Shown: in pieces, positions 45,401 to 56,345 of the stretch
Layout of the letters: the number at the start of each line of letters is the position of its first letter
Position numbering within the stretch: the stretch's first letter is position 1
Notes under the pieces: generated by a model
What the model was told of the DNA's origin: nothing
What the model saw: the letters and a program-made list of their open reading frames with translations, nothing else
The model's database searches: none
Origin: Ferribacterium limneticum
GTDB taxonomy: Bacteria > Pseudomonadota > Gammaproteobacteria > Burkholderiales > Rhodocyclaceae
DNA: 64,000 nucleotides
Direction: 5' to 3'
NCBI RefSeq assembly: GCF_020510565.1
Contig: NZ_CP075189.1
Location: 3,648,501 to 3,712,500 of the forward strand
Program-made: the position numbers and the translations under genes

Positions 45401-45605
45401 GATGCCGGAAATGGACGGCCTCGAAGCCACCCGCCGGATTCGCGCCCTGCCGCAACACACGCTGCTGCCGATCATCGCGATGACCGCCAACGCCTTTGCC
45501 GAAGATCGCAAGCGCTGCATCGAGGCGGGCATGAACGACTTCATCGTCAAGCCGGTCGAGCCTGACGACCTCAAGATGCTACTGCTGCATTACCTCGCGA
45601 CGTAA
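42423..45605 (+). CDS. Hybrid sensor histidine kinase with PhnD-like periplasmic sensor
   Basis: A 1060-residue kinase starting at GTG. A signal peptide ends near ANA (residue 39). About 70-335 is a periplasmic phosphonate-binding-like (PhnD) domain ([56 protein letters not shown]). One membrane helix lies at about 357-379. Two PAS domains follow (about 390-510 and 525-655), then HisKA with [16 protein letters not shown], HATPase ([25 protein letters not shown]) and a C-terminal receiver ([28 protein letters not shown]). No cognate regulator is adjacent. The PhnD-type input suggests sensing of a small ligand via periplasmic binding. The last 16 bp overlap the convergent FAD oxidase gene. Confidence 0.9.
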   Translation: MKIPSGVRVRDNCPAPACHRLFKATATLCLVLGLSAANAEEQPPTPTLNATDSATTIETTAGPSANTKNTARFAILAARPKAETAARWRALIEYLNKANPEIQLELLALTYPELDSAIRDKRVDFVLTQPGHYIALTQREGLLSPLATLIEKEGEQIVSALGGVILTRSDQKNIQSLADLAGKRIATNSISSLGGYQAQAYELMLRGIDLSSDATLIETGQPQDKAIQQLLAGQVDAAFVRTGLIEAMAKEHKLDIGRLRVVNARDDGFPLAHSTRLYPQWALAAMPWADQNFARKIAADILTLPHGGAVARAAQIHGFAIPGDYRPVEDLLRHLRLPPFETGPKVSVSDIINQHASLIGIAIIGVAGGLMFFVLILIRSNRRLKTERARTALAMSELSATEARFRAIFENVDALSIQGYLEDGTVAYWNHASQALYGYTAHEAIGKSLLELIIPPELQDGVRNAVHWMFINKTGVPAGRLTLHHKDGHPVEVYSSHTVVDTADLGPMMFCLDVDLRELASAEQALMESEARQRMILETLGEGVFGADLDGVCSFINPAGLALLGFSEGELLGRSTHRLFHHHRADGEPYPQAECPLHLTAVDGQTRRTEDVFWRKNGEMFPVRLTITPTLRDGQISGTVVSFSDISELRRDALELEKHRHHLEAEVRQRTEQLEIARQAAEAASRSKSAFLANMSHEIRTPLNAVLGMVHLLRRDAPTLEQIDRLDKIDNASQHLLAVINDILDISKIEAGKLQLDDTKVDIASILKRVVSVLGERAREKGLVLHTESDDFTRTLTGDPTRITQCLINYTANAIKFTEQGKVTVRARRISEIGGETLLRFEVEDTGIGITEESIPRLFGIFEQADASTTRKFGGTGLGLAITRRLAQLMGGDVGVSSQPGRGSLFWFTACLKPGDVAMDALTSSHAGLPLQAVQETLAGRHLLIVEDEPINREIALELLREFGTTADTAENGREALELLKTRNYDLVLMDMQMPEMDGLEATRRIRALPQHTLLPIIAMTANAFAEDRKRCIEAGMNDFIVKPVEPDDLKMLLLHYLAT

Positions 45606-47194
45606 CGCCCGAGAACGCGCTCGGCCGCAAGGACGCCGCGATACTGCGCTTCCTCGAACAAGGAAAATCCGGACAGATCGGCATGGGCCAGCGTGATGCG
45701 CGGCATTTCAAATTTGGCCAATTTTTCCCGTTGACCGTGGAAGAGGCTGCCCGGCACCGGGCGACGCATGGCGTGGCCATTGCGGAAGATGTCGAGGCGC
45801 GTCGTCAGCTTGCGGATATCGGGATGAACGCGTTCGAGTTCGGCCAGGATGCCTTCGGCCCAGGCGGCGCGTGGCGTTTCCATGAGCAGCCGACGCCCCT
45901 CGGCCGGCGCCACGTCGTGCAGCGCGCGGTAGTAAGTGAACACCGTGCCGCTCAAACGACGGCGGATCAGCTGATGCGTCGCGCTGACGTAGCCGAGGCC
46001 GGGGCTGTCGTAGAACACGTTGTCCCACGCCGCCGGCGCACCGTGGCGCTCTTCCGGCAGATCGGACAGATGCAGGTTGGCGGTCAGCCACGGCGCGTAA
46101 TCGCCGGCCAATGCGGCCGCTTTGAGCTCGCCAGGCATCGCCGGCCAGACGCGCGGCAGGACGAAGGCCGGCGCCGCCCAGATCAGTTGCCGGGCTTCGA
46201 AGCGCACGGTTTTAGCCCCTAAAAGCACGTCGACCGCGACACCCGTTTTTCCTGCCTCGATACGCCAGACGAGAGCCCCGGTGACGATGCGATCACCCGA
46301 CTTTTTGGCCAGCCCGCGCGCCAGCCAGGCGTTGCCTTCGGGCGCTGTGAGGACCGTATCACCCGCCGCATTGGCCGCTTCGCCGTCACGGCAGGCAAAG
46401 TAGTGCAGTCCGGCCCAGGCCGAAACCTGATCGTGCGCCATGCCGTAATCGTCGCGGCAGGCGTAGTTGGCCAGCCAGTGCACGGTCGGTGCCGTGTAGC
46501 CGTTGTCGGTCAGCCACTGGGCGAAGGAAATCCGATCGAGCGCCAGCCATTCAGAATCGCGACTCGACAGCGCCATCGGAATGGCGAACAGCCGGCGGCC
46601 GTCGCGGCCTTTGGCTCGCTTGAGTTCATCCATCCGTTCATGAAAACGCTTTTGCTGCGCCAGCTCAGCCGCATCGATGCTACGTTGCGGCAGCAAACCC
46701 TCGTCCCACAGACCGTTCCGATAGACCCGCTCCTGCGGCGTCGCGCACAGATAACGCTCGTCGTAGGTCGGCTTGAGTGCTGCCGGATCGCCTTGCAACA
46801 CGCCCAACTCGGCCAACAGCTCACGCACCAGCACGGCATCCTGGCCCGGCAACGGTAAATAATGCGCGCCCCACGGGTAGGCGACGAGCGGCGACTGCCC
46901 GGCCCGCGAATTGCCGCCGGCCTCGCTTTCCATTTCCAGCACAAGAAAGTCGTCGACCGCAGCATTGGCCAGTTTCCATGCCGCAGAAAGCCCGGAGATG
47001 CCGCCACCGACGATCAGCACACCGGTTTTTCGCGTTTCGGAAGGTTCGGGAAAATTACCGTCGCGCAAGCGGTGGCCGAGCGCGTGATTCATGCCGAGCA
47101 ATTCGCCGGGCGGCAACGGGGGTTTTCCAGCCGGGGCGCAACCGGCGAGGGCGGCCGCCCCCACCGTGCAAAGGAACTCGCGCCGGCTAGTCAA
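45590..47194 (-). CDS. Tat-exported FAD-dependent amine-oxidase-like lipoprotein
   Basis: A 534-residue flavoprotein. The TTG start at 47194 lies within the ftsX stop region and gives [19 protein letters not shown], a twin-arginine signal (SRREFL) ending in a lipobox (LAGC). The FAD-binding GxGxxG is in [18 protein letters not shown], followed by an amine-oxidase-type body. The substrate is unknown. Near the C-terminus, [14 protein letters not shown] comes from a copy of the dispersed repeat (45705-45740); after it [20 protein letters not shown] matches the expected FAD-domain end, so the protein is probably functional. Confidence 0.8.
   Translation of the reverse strand: MTSRREFLCTVGAAALAGCAPAGKPPLPPGELLGMNHALGHRLRDGNFPEPSETRKTGVLIVGGGISGLSAAWKLANAAVDDFLVLEMESEAGGNSRAGQSPLVAYPWGAHYLPLPGQDAVLVRELLAELGVLQGDPAALKPTYDERYLCATPQERVYRNGLWDEGLLPQRSIDAAELAQQKRFHERMDELKRAKGRDGRRLFAIPMALSSRDSEWLALDRISFAQWLTDNGYTAPTVHWLANYACRDDYGMAHDQVSAWAGLHYFACRDGEAANAAGDTVLTAPEGNAWLARGLAKKSGDRIVTGALVWRIEAGKTGVAVDVLLGAKTVRFEARQLIWAAPAFVLPRVWPAMPGELKAAALAGDYAPWLTANLHLSDLPEERHGAPAAWDNVFYDSPGLGYVSATHQLIRRRLSGTVFTYYRALHDVAPAEGRRLLMETPRAAWAEGILAELERVHPDIRKLTTRLDIFRNGHAMRRPVPGSLFHGQREKLAKFEMPRITLAHADLSGFSLFEEAQYRGVLAAERVLGRYVAR
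45705..45740 (+). repeat. Dispersed bipartite repeat, copy 10 (inside the FAD oxidase gene)
   Basis: ATTTCAAATTTGGCCAATT then TTTCCCGTTGACCGTGG: a near-consensus copy within an open reading frame, with the coding strand again the reverse complement. Confidence 0.88.
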
Positions 47195-48083
47195 ACTTCC
47201 GCAACGACAGGCTGACCGACAACTGGGCGCCAAGCCAGCCGAGGAAAGCGCCGAGTGCAGCCAAGCCTGCCGTTTCGCCAAGGCCCGGCGGACGCAGGCT
47301 GAAGTTGCCACCGTAGAGCGCCGCCAGTTCGCCGACCGGCCCGCCCAGCAGACGCAGCGCCGCCAGCACGAGCGCAGCAGCGAGCAGGCCGCCGAGCGCG
47401 CCCTGCAAGGCACCAAAATAATAGAAAGGCCGGCGGATGAAGCCGTCTGTCGCACCGATCATGCGCGCCACCTCGATCTCGGCCGACTGCGCCATGACCT
47501 GCAGGCGGATGGTGTTGAAGGTGACGGCGACCAGCCCGGCGCCAAACAGCCCGGCCAGCATCCACAAAGCCAGCTTGCCAAGGCGCAGGAAGGCGTCGAA
47601 ACGCTTGATCCAGGCCGAATCGAGCTGGACGTGGGCAACCTTGGGCCAGCCCGAAATTTCCTTGCGGAGGATTTCCAGCGCTTCCGGCTCGGTGTTGGCC
47701 GGTTCGATGATGAAGGCGTCGGGCAGCGGGTTGCGCGGCAGGCTGGCGACGATTTCAGCCATGCCTTCGCTGCTCTGCATGCGCTTGAGCGCGTCCTCTT
47801 TCGGCACAAATTTCCATTTGCCGTTGGGCGCCTGACGCAGGCGGCTTTCGATCTCGCCAACATCTTTCTTGCTCGCCTCAAGGCTCATGAACAGGCTGAT
47901 CTGCTGGACGCCGGAGGCATTGCGGCCGAGGTCGCGCAGGTTGTCGAGGGCAACATAGCCGAAGGCCGGCAGGGTCAGCGCGATGCCGATGACGATCAGC
48001 GACAGCAGGGTATTGAGCGGCGTCGCCCACAGACGGCGGAAGGCGGCAGCCAGTGCGGCACGATGGTGAATAAGCCAGGTCAT
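47187..48083 (-). CDS. ftsX: Cell-division ABC transporter permease FtsX
   Basis: A 298-residue membrane protein with one N-terminal and three C-terminal helices around a periplasmic domain (the FtsX_ECD region with SLFMSLEASKKDV). The IEVARMIGATDGFIRRPFYYFGALQGALGG segment is the ABC3 permease signature. FtsEX activates septal wall hydrolases. Start overlaps ftsE stop by ATGA. Confidence 0.95.
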   Translation of the reverse strand: MTWLIHHRAALAAAFRRLWATPLNTLLSLIVIGIALTLPAFGYVALDNLRDLGRNASGVQQISLFMSLEASKKDVGEIESRLRQAPNGKWKFVPKEDALKRMQSSEGMAEIVASLPRNPLPDAFIIEPANTEPEALEILRKEISGWPKVAHVQLDSAWIKRFDAFLRLGKLALWMLAGLFGAGLVAVTFNTIRLQVMAQSAEIEVARMIGATDGFIRRPFYYFGALQGALGGLLAAALVLAALRLLGGPVGELAALYGGNFSLRPPGLGETAGLAALGAFLGWLGAQLSVSLSLRKFD

Positions 48084-48733
48084 GCGACCACCCTCCCGTG
48101 CGCTAGGCGCAGGACATTCGGGTGATAACGCTCGATCCAGCTCTGGTCGTGCGTGGCGACAACGACCGTCACGCCGACGCGATGAAAGTCGGCAAAGATG
48201 TCGAGAATGGCCATGCCTGATTCGGTATCGAGATTGCCGGTCGGTTCGTCGGCGATCAGGATGGTCGGCCGATTGACCACGGCACGGGCGATGGCCAGCC
48301 GTTGCTGTTCTCCACCCGACAGCGCGATGGGATTGGCTTTTTCGCGGGCCAGCAGACCAACCTTGTCGAGCGCCGCCTGGGCCCGGCGAATCGCTTCGCG
48401 GCGTGGCAGACCGGCGATGTTCAGAGGCAGCAACACATTCTCGAGCGCGTTGCGATCGAACAGCAGTTTCTGATCCTGGAAAACCAGGCCGAAATGCCGG
48501 CGCACGTGCGGAATGGCGCTGCGCCCGAGAGCCGAAAGGTTCTGGCCGTTGACCACAAGGCTACCGGAAGTCGGGCGCTCGATGGTCGAAATGAGCTTGA
48601 CCAGCGTCGTCTTGCCGGCGCCGGAATGGCCGGTGATGAGCACCATCTGCCCGGCAGAAATCGAAAAACTCGCATCCTTGACGGCCTCGAAGCCGCCCGG
48701 ATAGCGCTTGGTCAAATTGCTCGCTTCGATCAT
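48080..48733 (-). CDS. ftsE: Cell-division ATP-binding protein FtsE
   Basis: A 217-residue ABC ATPase with Walker [14 protein letters not shown]-loop [11 protein letters not shown], signature [16 protein letters not shown], Walker [13 protein letters not shown] and H-loop VVVATHDQ. It drives FtsX. Overlaps ftsY by ATGA, so ftsY-ftsE-ftsX form one translationally coupled run. Confidence 0.97.
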   Translation of the reverse strand: MIEASNLTKRYPGGFEAVKDASFSISAGQMVLITGHSGAGKTTLVKLISTIERPTSGSLVVNGQNLSALGRSAIPHVRRHFGLVFQDQKLLFDRNALENVLLPLNIAGLPRREAIRRAQAALDKVGLLAREKANPIALSGGEQQRLAIARAVVNRPTILIADEPTGNLDTESGMAILDIFADFHRVGVTVVVATHDQSWIERYHPNVLRLAHGRVVA

Positions 48734-49716
48734 TGCTCGAACATGGCATCCACGAAATCACGGGCCAGGAAGGGGCGCAGGTCGTCGATCTGCTCACCGA
48801 CACCGATGAAGCGGATCGGCTTCGGGCATTGCCGGGCGATCGCCGTGACGACGCCGCCCTTGGCCGTGCCGTCGAGCTTGGTCAGGACCAGGCCGGTGAC
48901 GTGGATCGCCTTGTCGAAGGCCTTGACCTGCTGCAACGCGTTCTGGCCAATGTTGGCGTCGAGGACGAGCAAGGTTTCATGCGGGCCTTCCGGGTCGATT
49001 TTCTGAATGACGCGGCGGACCTTGGCGATTTCTTCCATGAGGTGCAACTGGGTCGGCAGGCGGCCGGCCGTATCGGCCAGCACGATATCGATGCCGCGCG
49101 CCTTGGCCGCCGATATGGCGTCGAAGACCACGGCGGCTGGGTCGCCGTTGTCCTGGGCGATGACCGTCACGTTGTTGCGCTCGCCCCAGGTTTCGAGCTG
49201 TTCGCGGGCCGCCGCGCGGAAAGTGTCGCCGGCAGCCAGCAGCACGCTCTTGCCCTGCATCTGGAAATACTTGGCCAGCTTGCCGATCGAGGTCGTCTTG
49301 CCGGCGCCGTTGACGCCGGCAATCATGATCACGAAGGGCTTGTGCGTCGACACGTCGAGCGGCTTTTCGAGCGGCTGCAGGGTTTCCAGCAAGGCGTCGT
49401 GCAACGCCTTCTGGATGGCGTCCGGCGTATCGAGTTTGTCGCGCTTGGCGGCCTTTTTGAGCTCGTCGAGCAGGTGTGTCGTCGCTTCGACACCGCAATC
49501 GCTCGTCAACAGCAGGGTTTCGAGCTCTTCGAGCAGTTCGTCGTCGACCTTGCCGCGCGAGAAAATGGTTTTGAGCTTGCCGCCCCACTGGGCGCGGGTC
49601 TTGGCCAGACCCTTGAACAGGCGCTCGCGCCACGATGGGGCGGCGGCTTCGGCCGGGACGTCGGCCTTGGCTTCGGCTTTAACGTTGGCGCCGGATTTTT
49701 TCAGGAAACTGAACAT
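48730..49716 (-). CDS. ftsY: Signal-recognition-particle receptor FtsY
   Basis: A 328-residue SRP receptor GTPase. A short acidic/Ala-rich A domain is followed by the N domain (LLEELETLLLTSDCGVEAT) and the G domain with IMIAGVNGAGKTTSIGKLA, DTFRAAAREQLE, DTAGRLPTQ, TKLDGTAKGG and GVGEQIDDLRPF. It docks ribosome-SRP complexes at the membrane. The short A domain is typical of betaproteobacteria. Divergent from the M16 peptidase cluster. Confidence 0.97.
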   Translation of the reverse strand: MFSFLKKSGANVKAEAKADVPAEAAAPSWRERLFKGLAKTRAQWGGKLKTIFSRGKVDDELLEELETLLLTSDCGVEATTHLLDELKKAAKRDKLDTPDAIQKALHDALLETLQPLEKPLDVSTHKPFVIMIAGVNGAGKTTSIGKLAKYFQMQGKSVLLAAGDTFRAAAREQLETWGERNNVTVIAQDNGDPAAVVFDAISAAKARGIDIVLADTAGRLPTQLHLMEEIAKVRRVIQKIDPEGPHETLLVLDANIGQNALQQVKAFDKAIHVTGLVLTKLDGTAKGGVVTAIARQCPKPIRFIGVGEQIDDLRPFLARDFVDAMFEQ

Positions 49717-49825
49717 GGGGTTGGTGGTCTCAAGCCTTGCTGACAGGCGGGCGGCAAGCCGTTAAGATGCCGTCCGATTCGATGCAAAATCAGCCGCGAA
49801 TTCTAGCAGAAAGCCCAGCCCCCCC

Positions 49826-51184
49826 ATGCGCCTCAAATACCTGCTCTCCGTATTGCTTGCTGCCGGGTTGTCCACCGCAGCTTTCGCCAACCCCTACGAA
49901 ACCACGCTAAAGAACGGCCTGCGCGTCATCGTCAAGGAAGACCACCGGGCGCCGACCGCCGTCCAGATGGTCTGGTACCGCATCGGCAGCACCGACGAGG
50001 TCGATGGCGCTTCCGGCGTCGCCCACGTGCTCGAACATATGATGTTTAAGGGCACGCCAAGCGTCGGTCCCGGCGAGTTCAACAAGCGCGTCGCTGCTGC
50101 CGGCGGACGCGACAATGCCTTCACGAGCCGCGACTACACGGCGTACTTCCAGCAAGTGCCGAAGGAAAAGCTGCCCGACATGATGCAGCTCGAAGCCGAC
50201 CGCATGCGCCACCTCAACGTGGACGCCAAGGAGTTCGAACAGGAAATCAAGGTCGTCATGGAAGAGCGCCGCATGCGCACCGACGACAATCCGCAGTCCA
50301 AGCTCTTTGAGCAAATGAACGCCGTCGCCTTTCAGGCCCACCCTTACCGCCGGCCGATCATCGGCTGGATGAACGACCTCGAAACGATGACCGCGGCCGA
50401 TGCCAAGGCCTGGTACGACACGTGGTACGTACCGAACAACGCCTACGTCATCATCACCGGCGACGTCGATCACAAAGAGGTTTTTGCCCTTGCCGAGAAA
50501 TACTACGCGCCGCTCGAAGGCCGCCCCCTGCCGGTTCGCCGGCAACAGGTCGAGCCGGCCCAGGAAGGCACACGCAAGGTGACCGTCAAGGCGCCGGCCG
50601 AGCTGCCGGTGCTGATCATGGGCTACAAGGCGCCGATCCTGCGCGACATCGACAAGGATAGCGACCCTTACGCACTGGAAATGCTCGCTTCCATCCTCGA
50701 CGGCCATGACGCCGCCCGCTTCAACAAGAAGCTGGTCCGCGAGGACAAGGTTGCCCTGTCGGCCGGCATCGATTACGACGCCACGGCGCGCGGCCCCGGC
50801 ATGCTTTACCTGCACGGAACGCCCTCCGAAGGCAAGACGGTCAGCGATCTCGAAGCCGCCCTGCGGGCCGAAATCGCCCGCGTTCAAAAGGATGGCGTCA
50901 GCGAACAGGAACTCAAGCGGGCCAAGGCGCAGTTGATTGCCGGCCAGGTCTACAAGCTCGACTCGATGTTCGGCCAGGCCATGGAAATCGGCCAGATCGA
51001 AGCGGTCGGCCTGCCCTACCAGAAGCTCGACCGGATGCTCGACAAGCTGCAGAAGGTAACCGCCGCCGACATTCAGGCCGTGGCCAAGAAGTATTTCAAC
51101 GACGACGCGCTGACCATCGGCCTGCTCGATCCGCAACCGCTCGACGGCAAACCGCGCCGTCCTGCTGTTGCCACTCGCCACTGA
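49826..51184 (+). CDS. M16 zinc peptidase, active subunit
   Basis: A 452-residue processing-peptidase-type protease with a signal peptide (ending AAFA), so it is periplasmic. The inverted zinc motif HxxEH is intact in GVAHVLEHMMFKGT, with the distal glutamate in EEIKVVMEERRMRTDD-type sequence (EQEIKVVMEERRM). Members pair with an inactive homologue, which is encoded two genes downstream. Substrates unknown; related pairs handle peptides or cofactor precursors. Confidence 0.9.
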   Translation: MRLKYLLSVLLAAGLSTAAFANPYETTLKNGLRVIVKEDHRAPTAVQMVWYRIGSTDEVDGASGVAHVLEHMMFKGTPSVGPGEFNKRVAAAGGRDNAFTSRDYTAYFQQVPKEKLPDMMQLEADRMRHLNVDAKEFEQEIKVVMEERRMRTDDNPQSKLFEQMNAVAFQAHPYRRPIIGWMNDLETMTAADAKAWYDTWYVPNNAYVIITGDVDHKEVFALAEKYYAPLEGRPLPVRRQQVEPAQEGTRKVTVKAPAELPVLIMGYKAPILRDIDKDSDPYALEMLASILDGHDAARFNKKLVREDKVALSAGIDYDATARGPGMLYLHGTPSEGKTVSDLEAALRAEIARVQKDGVSEQELKRAKAQLIAGQVYKLDSMFGQAMEIGQIEAVGLPYQKLDRMLDKLQKVTAADIQAVAKKYFNDDALTIGLLDPQPLDGKPRRPAVATRH

Positions 51185-51196
51185 GCCGGGAAGATC

Positions 51197-51601
51197 ATGG
51201 CTTTACCGTGGATGACCATCCTGAGCAATGTGCCGTGGAGCGACGTGCTCGGCAAAGCGCCGATCATCGCCGATGGGGCGAAAAAGCTGTGGAAGGGCAT
51301 GGGTCGCAAGAATAGCGATGGTTCCGTCGTCGACGCGGACCCCGTCGCGCCCCCCGATGCCGATGTTGCGACGCGACTGACGTCCCTGGAAACCCTTCAG
51401 CGCAAATTGCGCACCCAGATACTGGCCTCGGGCGAATTGATTCAGGCGCTGAGCGAACAGAACGCCCTGTTGGTCGCCCAGGTTGATGCCAACCGCCGCC
51501 TTGTTCGCTACCTTGCCTGGGGCCTTGGCGCGACGGCGCTGGTCGCCGGCCTTGCCCTGCTGCTCGCCTGGCAACCGAAATTATTGGAGTTTTTGGCATG
51601 A
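51197..51601 (+). CDS. Small coiled-coil membrane protein between the two M16 subunits
   Basis: A 134-residue protein: a cytoplasmic N-terminal half with charged KKLWKGMGRKN, a helical/coiled-coil stretch (TRLTSLETLQRKLRTQILASGELIQALSEQ), and one C-terminal membrane helix (YLAWGLGATALVAGLALLLAW). It starts 12 bp after the first M16 gene and its TGA overlaps the ATG of the second (ATGA), so it is part of the M16 operon. A partner or anchor for the peptidases is plausible but the topology puts most of it in the cytoplasm. No family recognised. Confidence 0.7.
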   Translation: MALPWMTILSNVPWSDVLGKAPIIADGAKKLWKGMGRKNSDGSVVDADPVAPPDADVATRLTSLETLQRKLRTQILASGELIQALSEQNALLVAQVDANRRLVRYLAWGLGATALVAGLALLLAWQPKLLEFLA

Positions 51602-52883
51602 AAAGACTGTTGACCGTAGCAATCGCCCTGCTCATCTCGCAAGTCGCCCTGGCTGGCGTCAAGATCGAGCACTGGGTCTCGCCCTCCGGCGCCCGCGTCT
51701 ACTTCGTTGAAAGCCGCGTCCTGCCGATGCTCGACGTACAAGTCGATTTTGCCGCCGGTTCGATGTTTGACCCGGCAGGCAAATCCGGCCTCGCCGCGCT
51801 GACCCGTGGCGCGCTCGACCTCGGTGCCGGCAAATTCGATGAAACCGCCATTGCCGAACAGATGGCCGACATCGGTGCCAGCCTGGCCGGCGGCGCCGAC
51901 ACCGACCGCGCCAGCGTCTCGCTGCGCACCCTGTCGGCCGTAGACAAGCGCGAGCCGGCGCTGACCATCCTGAAAAGCGTGCTGCACGCTCCGCGCTTCG
52001 ACGCCGCCATTTTCGACCGTGAAAAAGCGCGCACCATCGCCGGCCTCAAGGAAGCGATGACCCGCCCCGACAGCATCGCCGGCAAGGCCTTTTGGGCCAC
52101 CATGTACCCGAACCACCCGTACGGCCGCCAGGCCACGCCGGAAAGCGTTGCCGCGCTCAACCGCGACGATCTTGCCGCCTTCCATGCCCGCTACTACAAC
52201 GCCGCCAACGCCAGCATCACGCTGGTCGGCGACCTCTCGCGCGCCGATGCCGAAAAGATTGCCGAAGCCATCGCCGCCGAACTGCCCAAAGGCAAGGCGG
52301 CGACGCTGCCGGATGCACCGGAGTTGCCAAAATGGAGCCATACCAATCTGCCCCACCCGGCCAGCCAGGCGCACGTCTACATCGGCCTGCCGGCCATCGA
52401 ACGCGGCAATCCGGATTTCTTTCCGCTGCTCGTCGGCAACTACACGCTCGGCGGCGGCGGCTTCGTCTCGCGGCTCATGAAGGAAGTCCGCGACAAGCGC
52501 GGCTACGCCTACAGCGTCTACAGTTATTTCGCCCCGCTCAAGCAGACCGGCCCCTTCCAGATCGGCCTGCAGACCAAGCGCTCGCAAGCCAAGGATGCGC
52601 TCAAGGTGACCCGCGAAGTACTGACCGGCTTCCTGAAAGACGGCCCGAGCGAGGACGAACTGGCAGCCGCCAAGGCCAATCTGACCGGTAGCTTCCCGCT
52701 GCGCCTGGACAGCAACAAGAAGATTCTCGACAACGTCGCCAACATCGGATTTTACGGCTTGCCGCTCGATTACCTCGATCAGTATCAGGCCAAGGTGCAG
52801 GCGGTGACGACTGACGACATCCGCCAGGCTTTCGCCCGCCGCGTCCGGCCGGACAACCTCATTACGGTGACGGTGGCAGCTGA

Positions 52884-52887
<4 letters not shown>
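51598..52887 (+). CDS. M16 peptidase-like protein, inactive subunit
   Basis: A 429-residue M16 homologue with a signal peptide (MKRLLTVAIALLISQVALA). The zinc motif is lost: the place of HxxEH holds SGLAALTRGALD. The substrate-binding C-terminal half keeps the R/Y-type segment RDKRGYAYSVYSYF. This is the expected non-catalytic partner of the active M16 subunit, as in mitochondrial-type alpha/beta pairs. The gene ends in a TTGA overlap with rsmD. Confidence 0.88.
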
Positions 52888-54207
<1,320 letters not shown>

Positions 54208-54225
54208 GTTTTTCAGCGCCCCAAC

Positions 54226-54254
54226 AAAAAACCCGCGAAATTCGCGGGTTTTTT
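54226..54254. terminator. Bidirectional terminator
   Basis: AAAAAACCCGCGAA A TTCGCGGGTTTTTT between the ferredoxin and convergent GTPase genes. Confidence 0.92.
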
Positions 54255-54256
54255 GT

Positions 54257-54310
54257 TTTCAGTTTTAGGCTTTTTTTCCGGTTGACCGTAGCAATCCCGG
54301 TTGGCCGTAA
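54257..54310 (+). repeat. Dispersed bipartite repeat, copy 11, with a partial second right half
   Basis: TTTCAGTTTTAGGCTTTT then TTTCCGGTTGACCGTA forms one copy (to 54290). Directly after it CCCGGTTGGCCGTAAG (54296-54311) looks like a duplicated, diverged right half. Confidence 0.82.
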
Positions 54311-54329
54311 GATTCGCCGCGGCGACCGC

Positions 54330-56279
54330 TCAGGCCGCCTGCAATTCCCGGATATCGAGCGGCACCAGCATGTCCTGAACGCGACCGACAATTTCCTCGA
54401 GCGCCTCGATCTGCTGCAGCAGGTTCTGCTCGACGCCATCGAGTTCGGCAATGCGATCTTCCAGCGTATCGGTCGCCTGATGGATGCGTTTGATGCTTTC
54501 CAGACGACGCTTGAGCTGGATCTGGTGTTCGCGCACCTGGGTTTCCATCGGCGCCATGATGGCGCGCAGCCAGACTTCGGCATCGCGGTTGGCGTGCTCG
54601 AAGGCGCGCCGCACCTGGGTGGCCACCTCCTCGAAGAATTTCTGAGTGATGTTCTTCTTGTCGTGGGTGAGCAGGCTGACCATCGTGTTGAGGTGATCGT
54701 CGCACCACGCCTGCAGGCGATCGAGCTCCTTTTCGTAACGGAGCAGCGAGAAGGTCGTCGGCGAACCAAGCTTGAGGCCATGCTCGATGGCGAATTTCTT
54801 GTAAACCGCCTCCATCATCGACAGGATTTCGCCGATTTCGCTGTTCGACTTGGCCAGCGCCGTGCGCGAACCGGCAAAGAAGCCGGCCATGGCATCGGAC
54901 AGGGTCTTGGAAAACGCCGCTTCGAGCATGGTTTCGCGCGTTTCGTGCGTCAACTGGCGCAGAACGTCGAGACCGAGGTGGCTGAACAGGTTGTTGGTCA
55001 GCGTCGAGAACACACTGCGCACGGCGTAGTAACGCTGCAAGCCGGACTCGAACTCGTCCTTTTCTGCCCGCACCTTGCCCATCATGTACTCGACGACGCC
55101 CTTGTTTTTGCCACGCAATTCGGTCAATTCGGTCAGTTGCTCGCGCAGGCCAAGCAGGCGCGTGTCGAGCAGGCTGCGCACGCGCCGGCTGACGTCGCCA
55201 AACTCACCTTCGGTGCTGTCGCAGACGATATCGCGCTTGGCCGGAATCAGTTCTTCGGAGAGCGCCGCTTCGAGCAGCGGCAGACGACTCTTGTCGAGCA
55301 AAGCCGTATCGCCGTTGATCTTGGCGACCAGGCCCTTTTGCGCCGAAACCGGGAAAATCTGGCTGGCTGGCAAGTCAAGAATGGCCGCACTGGAATCGAC
55401 CTGGCGCTGGATTTCGGCGTCGATTTCCTCGGTGGATTTCAATTCGTCCCACTGGCCGTCGATCTTGTTGAGGACGACCATCCGGCCACGCTTGGCCATA
55501 CCGCCGCCACAAATATGCTCGCGCCAGATGGCCAGGTCGGACTGCGTCACACCCGTATCGGCGGCCAGAATGAACAGCACGGCATGGGCGTTGGGGAGCA
55601 GCGAGAGGGTCAGTTCCGGCTCGGCACCGATGGCATTGAGACCCGGCGTGTCGAGAATGACCAGACCCTGCTTGAGCAGCGGGTGCGGGAAATTGATCAT
55701 GGCGTGCCGCCAGCGCGGCACTTCGACCAGCCCGTCCTCGCCAATCACATAGAGGTCGATCTGCCCCTGGCCGACCTCGAAGCCGAGACGGCCGGCCTCT
55801 TCGGGCGTCACCCGGGTCGTTTCGCTGACGTGGCGCAGGGCGTCCTGCATGGCATCGGGCGACTCGGTATCGAGCGAAATTTTCGTCCACTCGTCGGCAA
55901 AGCGCTTGTATTCGCTGACGCTGGAGTTTGAAGCCCGCGTCTGGATCGGCAGCAGTTCGATGCACGGCAGCTTGTTACCGTCGAACAGCAGTTCGGTCGG
56001 ACACATGGTCGTCCGGCCGGCTGACGAAGGCAGCATCCGGTTGCCGTAGTCGGCGAAGAAAATGGCGTTGATCAGTTCCGACTTGCCACGCGAGAACTCG
56101 GCGACAAAGGCGACATTGAGCCGGTCTTCACGCAGGCGTTCGAGCAGTTGCGTCAGGCGCAAGTCGCTCTGGGCATCGGACAGCTCGTTAGTATTCAGCC
56201 AGCCCTGAAGCTCAGCGATATAGGTGGCCAGGCGTGAACGCCAGGCGGTATAGGCAGCGAATTGGTTGGCGAGCGACAT
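54330..56279 (-). CDS. Dynamin-like GTPase
   Basis: A 649-residue GTPase of the bacterial dynamin family. G1 is in VAFVAEFSRGKSELINAIFF, G2-type threonines in SAGRTTMCPTE, G3 in LVILDTPGLNAIG, G4 in VVLNKIDGQWDEL; after that come long helical segments with coiled-coil character and a C-terminal stalk-like region. No transmembrane segment is evident. Bacterial dynamins act in membrane remodelling or repair. The ATG at 56279 has a GGAAGGAC ribosome site; a TTG at 56312 is less likely. It lies 66 bp downstream of mutM on the same strand. Confidence 0.85.
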   Translation of the reverse strand: MSLANQFAAYTAWRSRLATYIAELQGWLNTNELSDAQSDLRLTQLLERLREDRLNVAFVAEFSRGKSELINAIFFADYGNRMLPSSAGRTTMCPTELLFDGNKLPCIELLPIQTRASNSSVSEYKRFADEWTKISLDTESPDAMQDALRHVSETTRVTPEEAGRLGFEVGQGQIDLYVIGEDGLVEVPRWRHAMINFPHPLLKQGLVILDTPGLNAIGAEPELTLSLLPNAHAVLFILAADTGVTQSDLAIWREHICGGGMAKRGRMVVLNKIDGQWDELKSTEEIDAEIQRQVDSSAAILDLPASQIFPVSAQKGLVAKINGDTALLDKSRLPLLEAALSEELIPAKRDIVCDSTEGEFGDVSRRVRSLLDTRLLGLREQLTELTELRGKNKGVVEYMMGKVRAEKDEFESGLQRYYAVRSVFSTLTNNLFSHLGLDVLRQLTHETRETMLEAAFSKTLSDAMAGFFAGSRTALAKSNSEIGEILSMMEAVYKKFAIEHGLKLGSPTTFSLLRYEKELDRLQAWCDDHLNTMVSLLTHDKKNITQKFFEEVATQVRRAFEHANRDAEVWLRAIMAPMETQVREHQIQLKRRLESIKRIHQATDTLEDRIAELDGVEQNLLQQIEALEEIVGRVQDMLVPLDIRELQAA

Positions 56280-56345
56280 ACGGCGTCCTTCCCGGGCAAT
56301 CGGAAACTTCAATTTAGCATAAATACATAGACTTGCAGAACCTTT

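Noticed and set aside
51609..51624. GTTGACCGTAGCAATC at the start of the second M16 gene
   Set aside because: Only the core matches; no left half, and it codes for an ordinary signal peptide (LLTVAIA).
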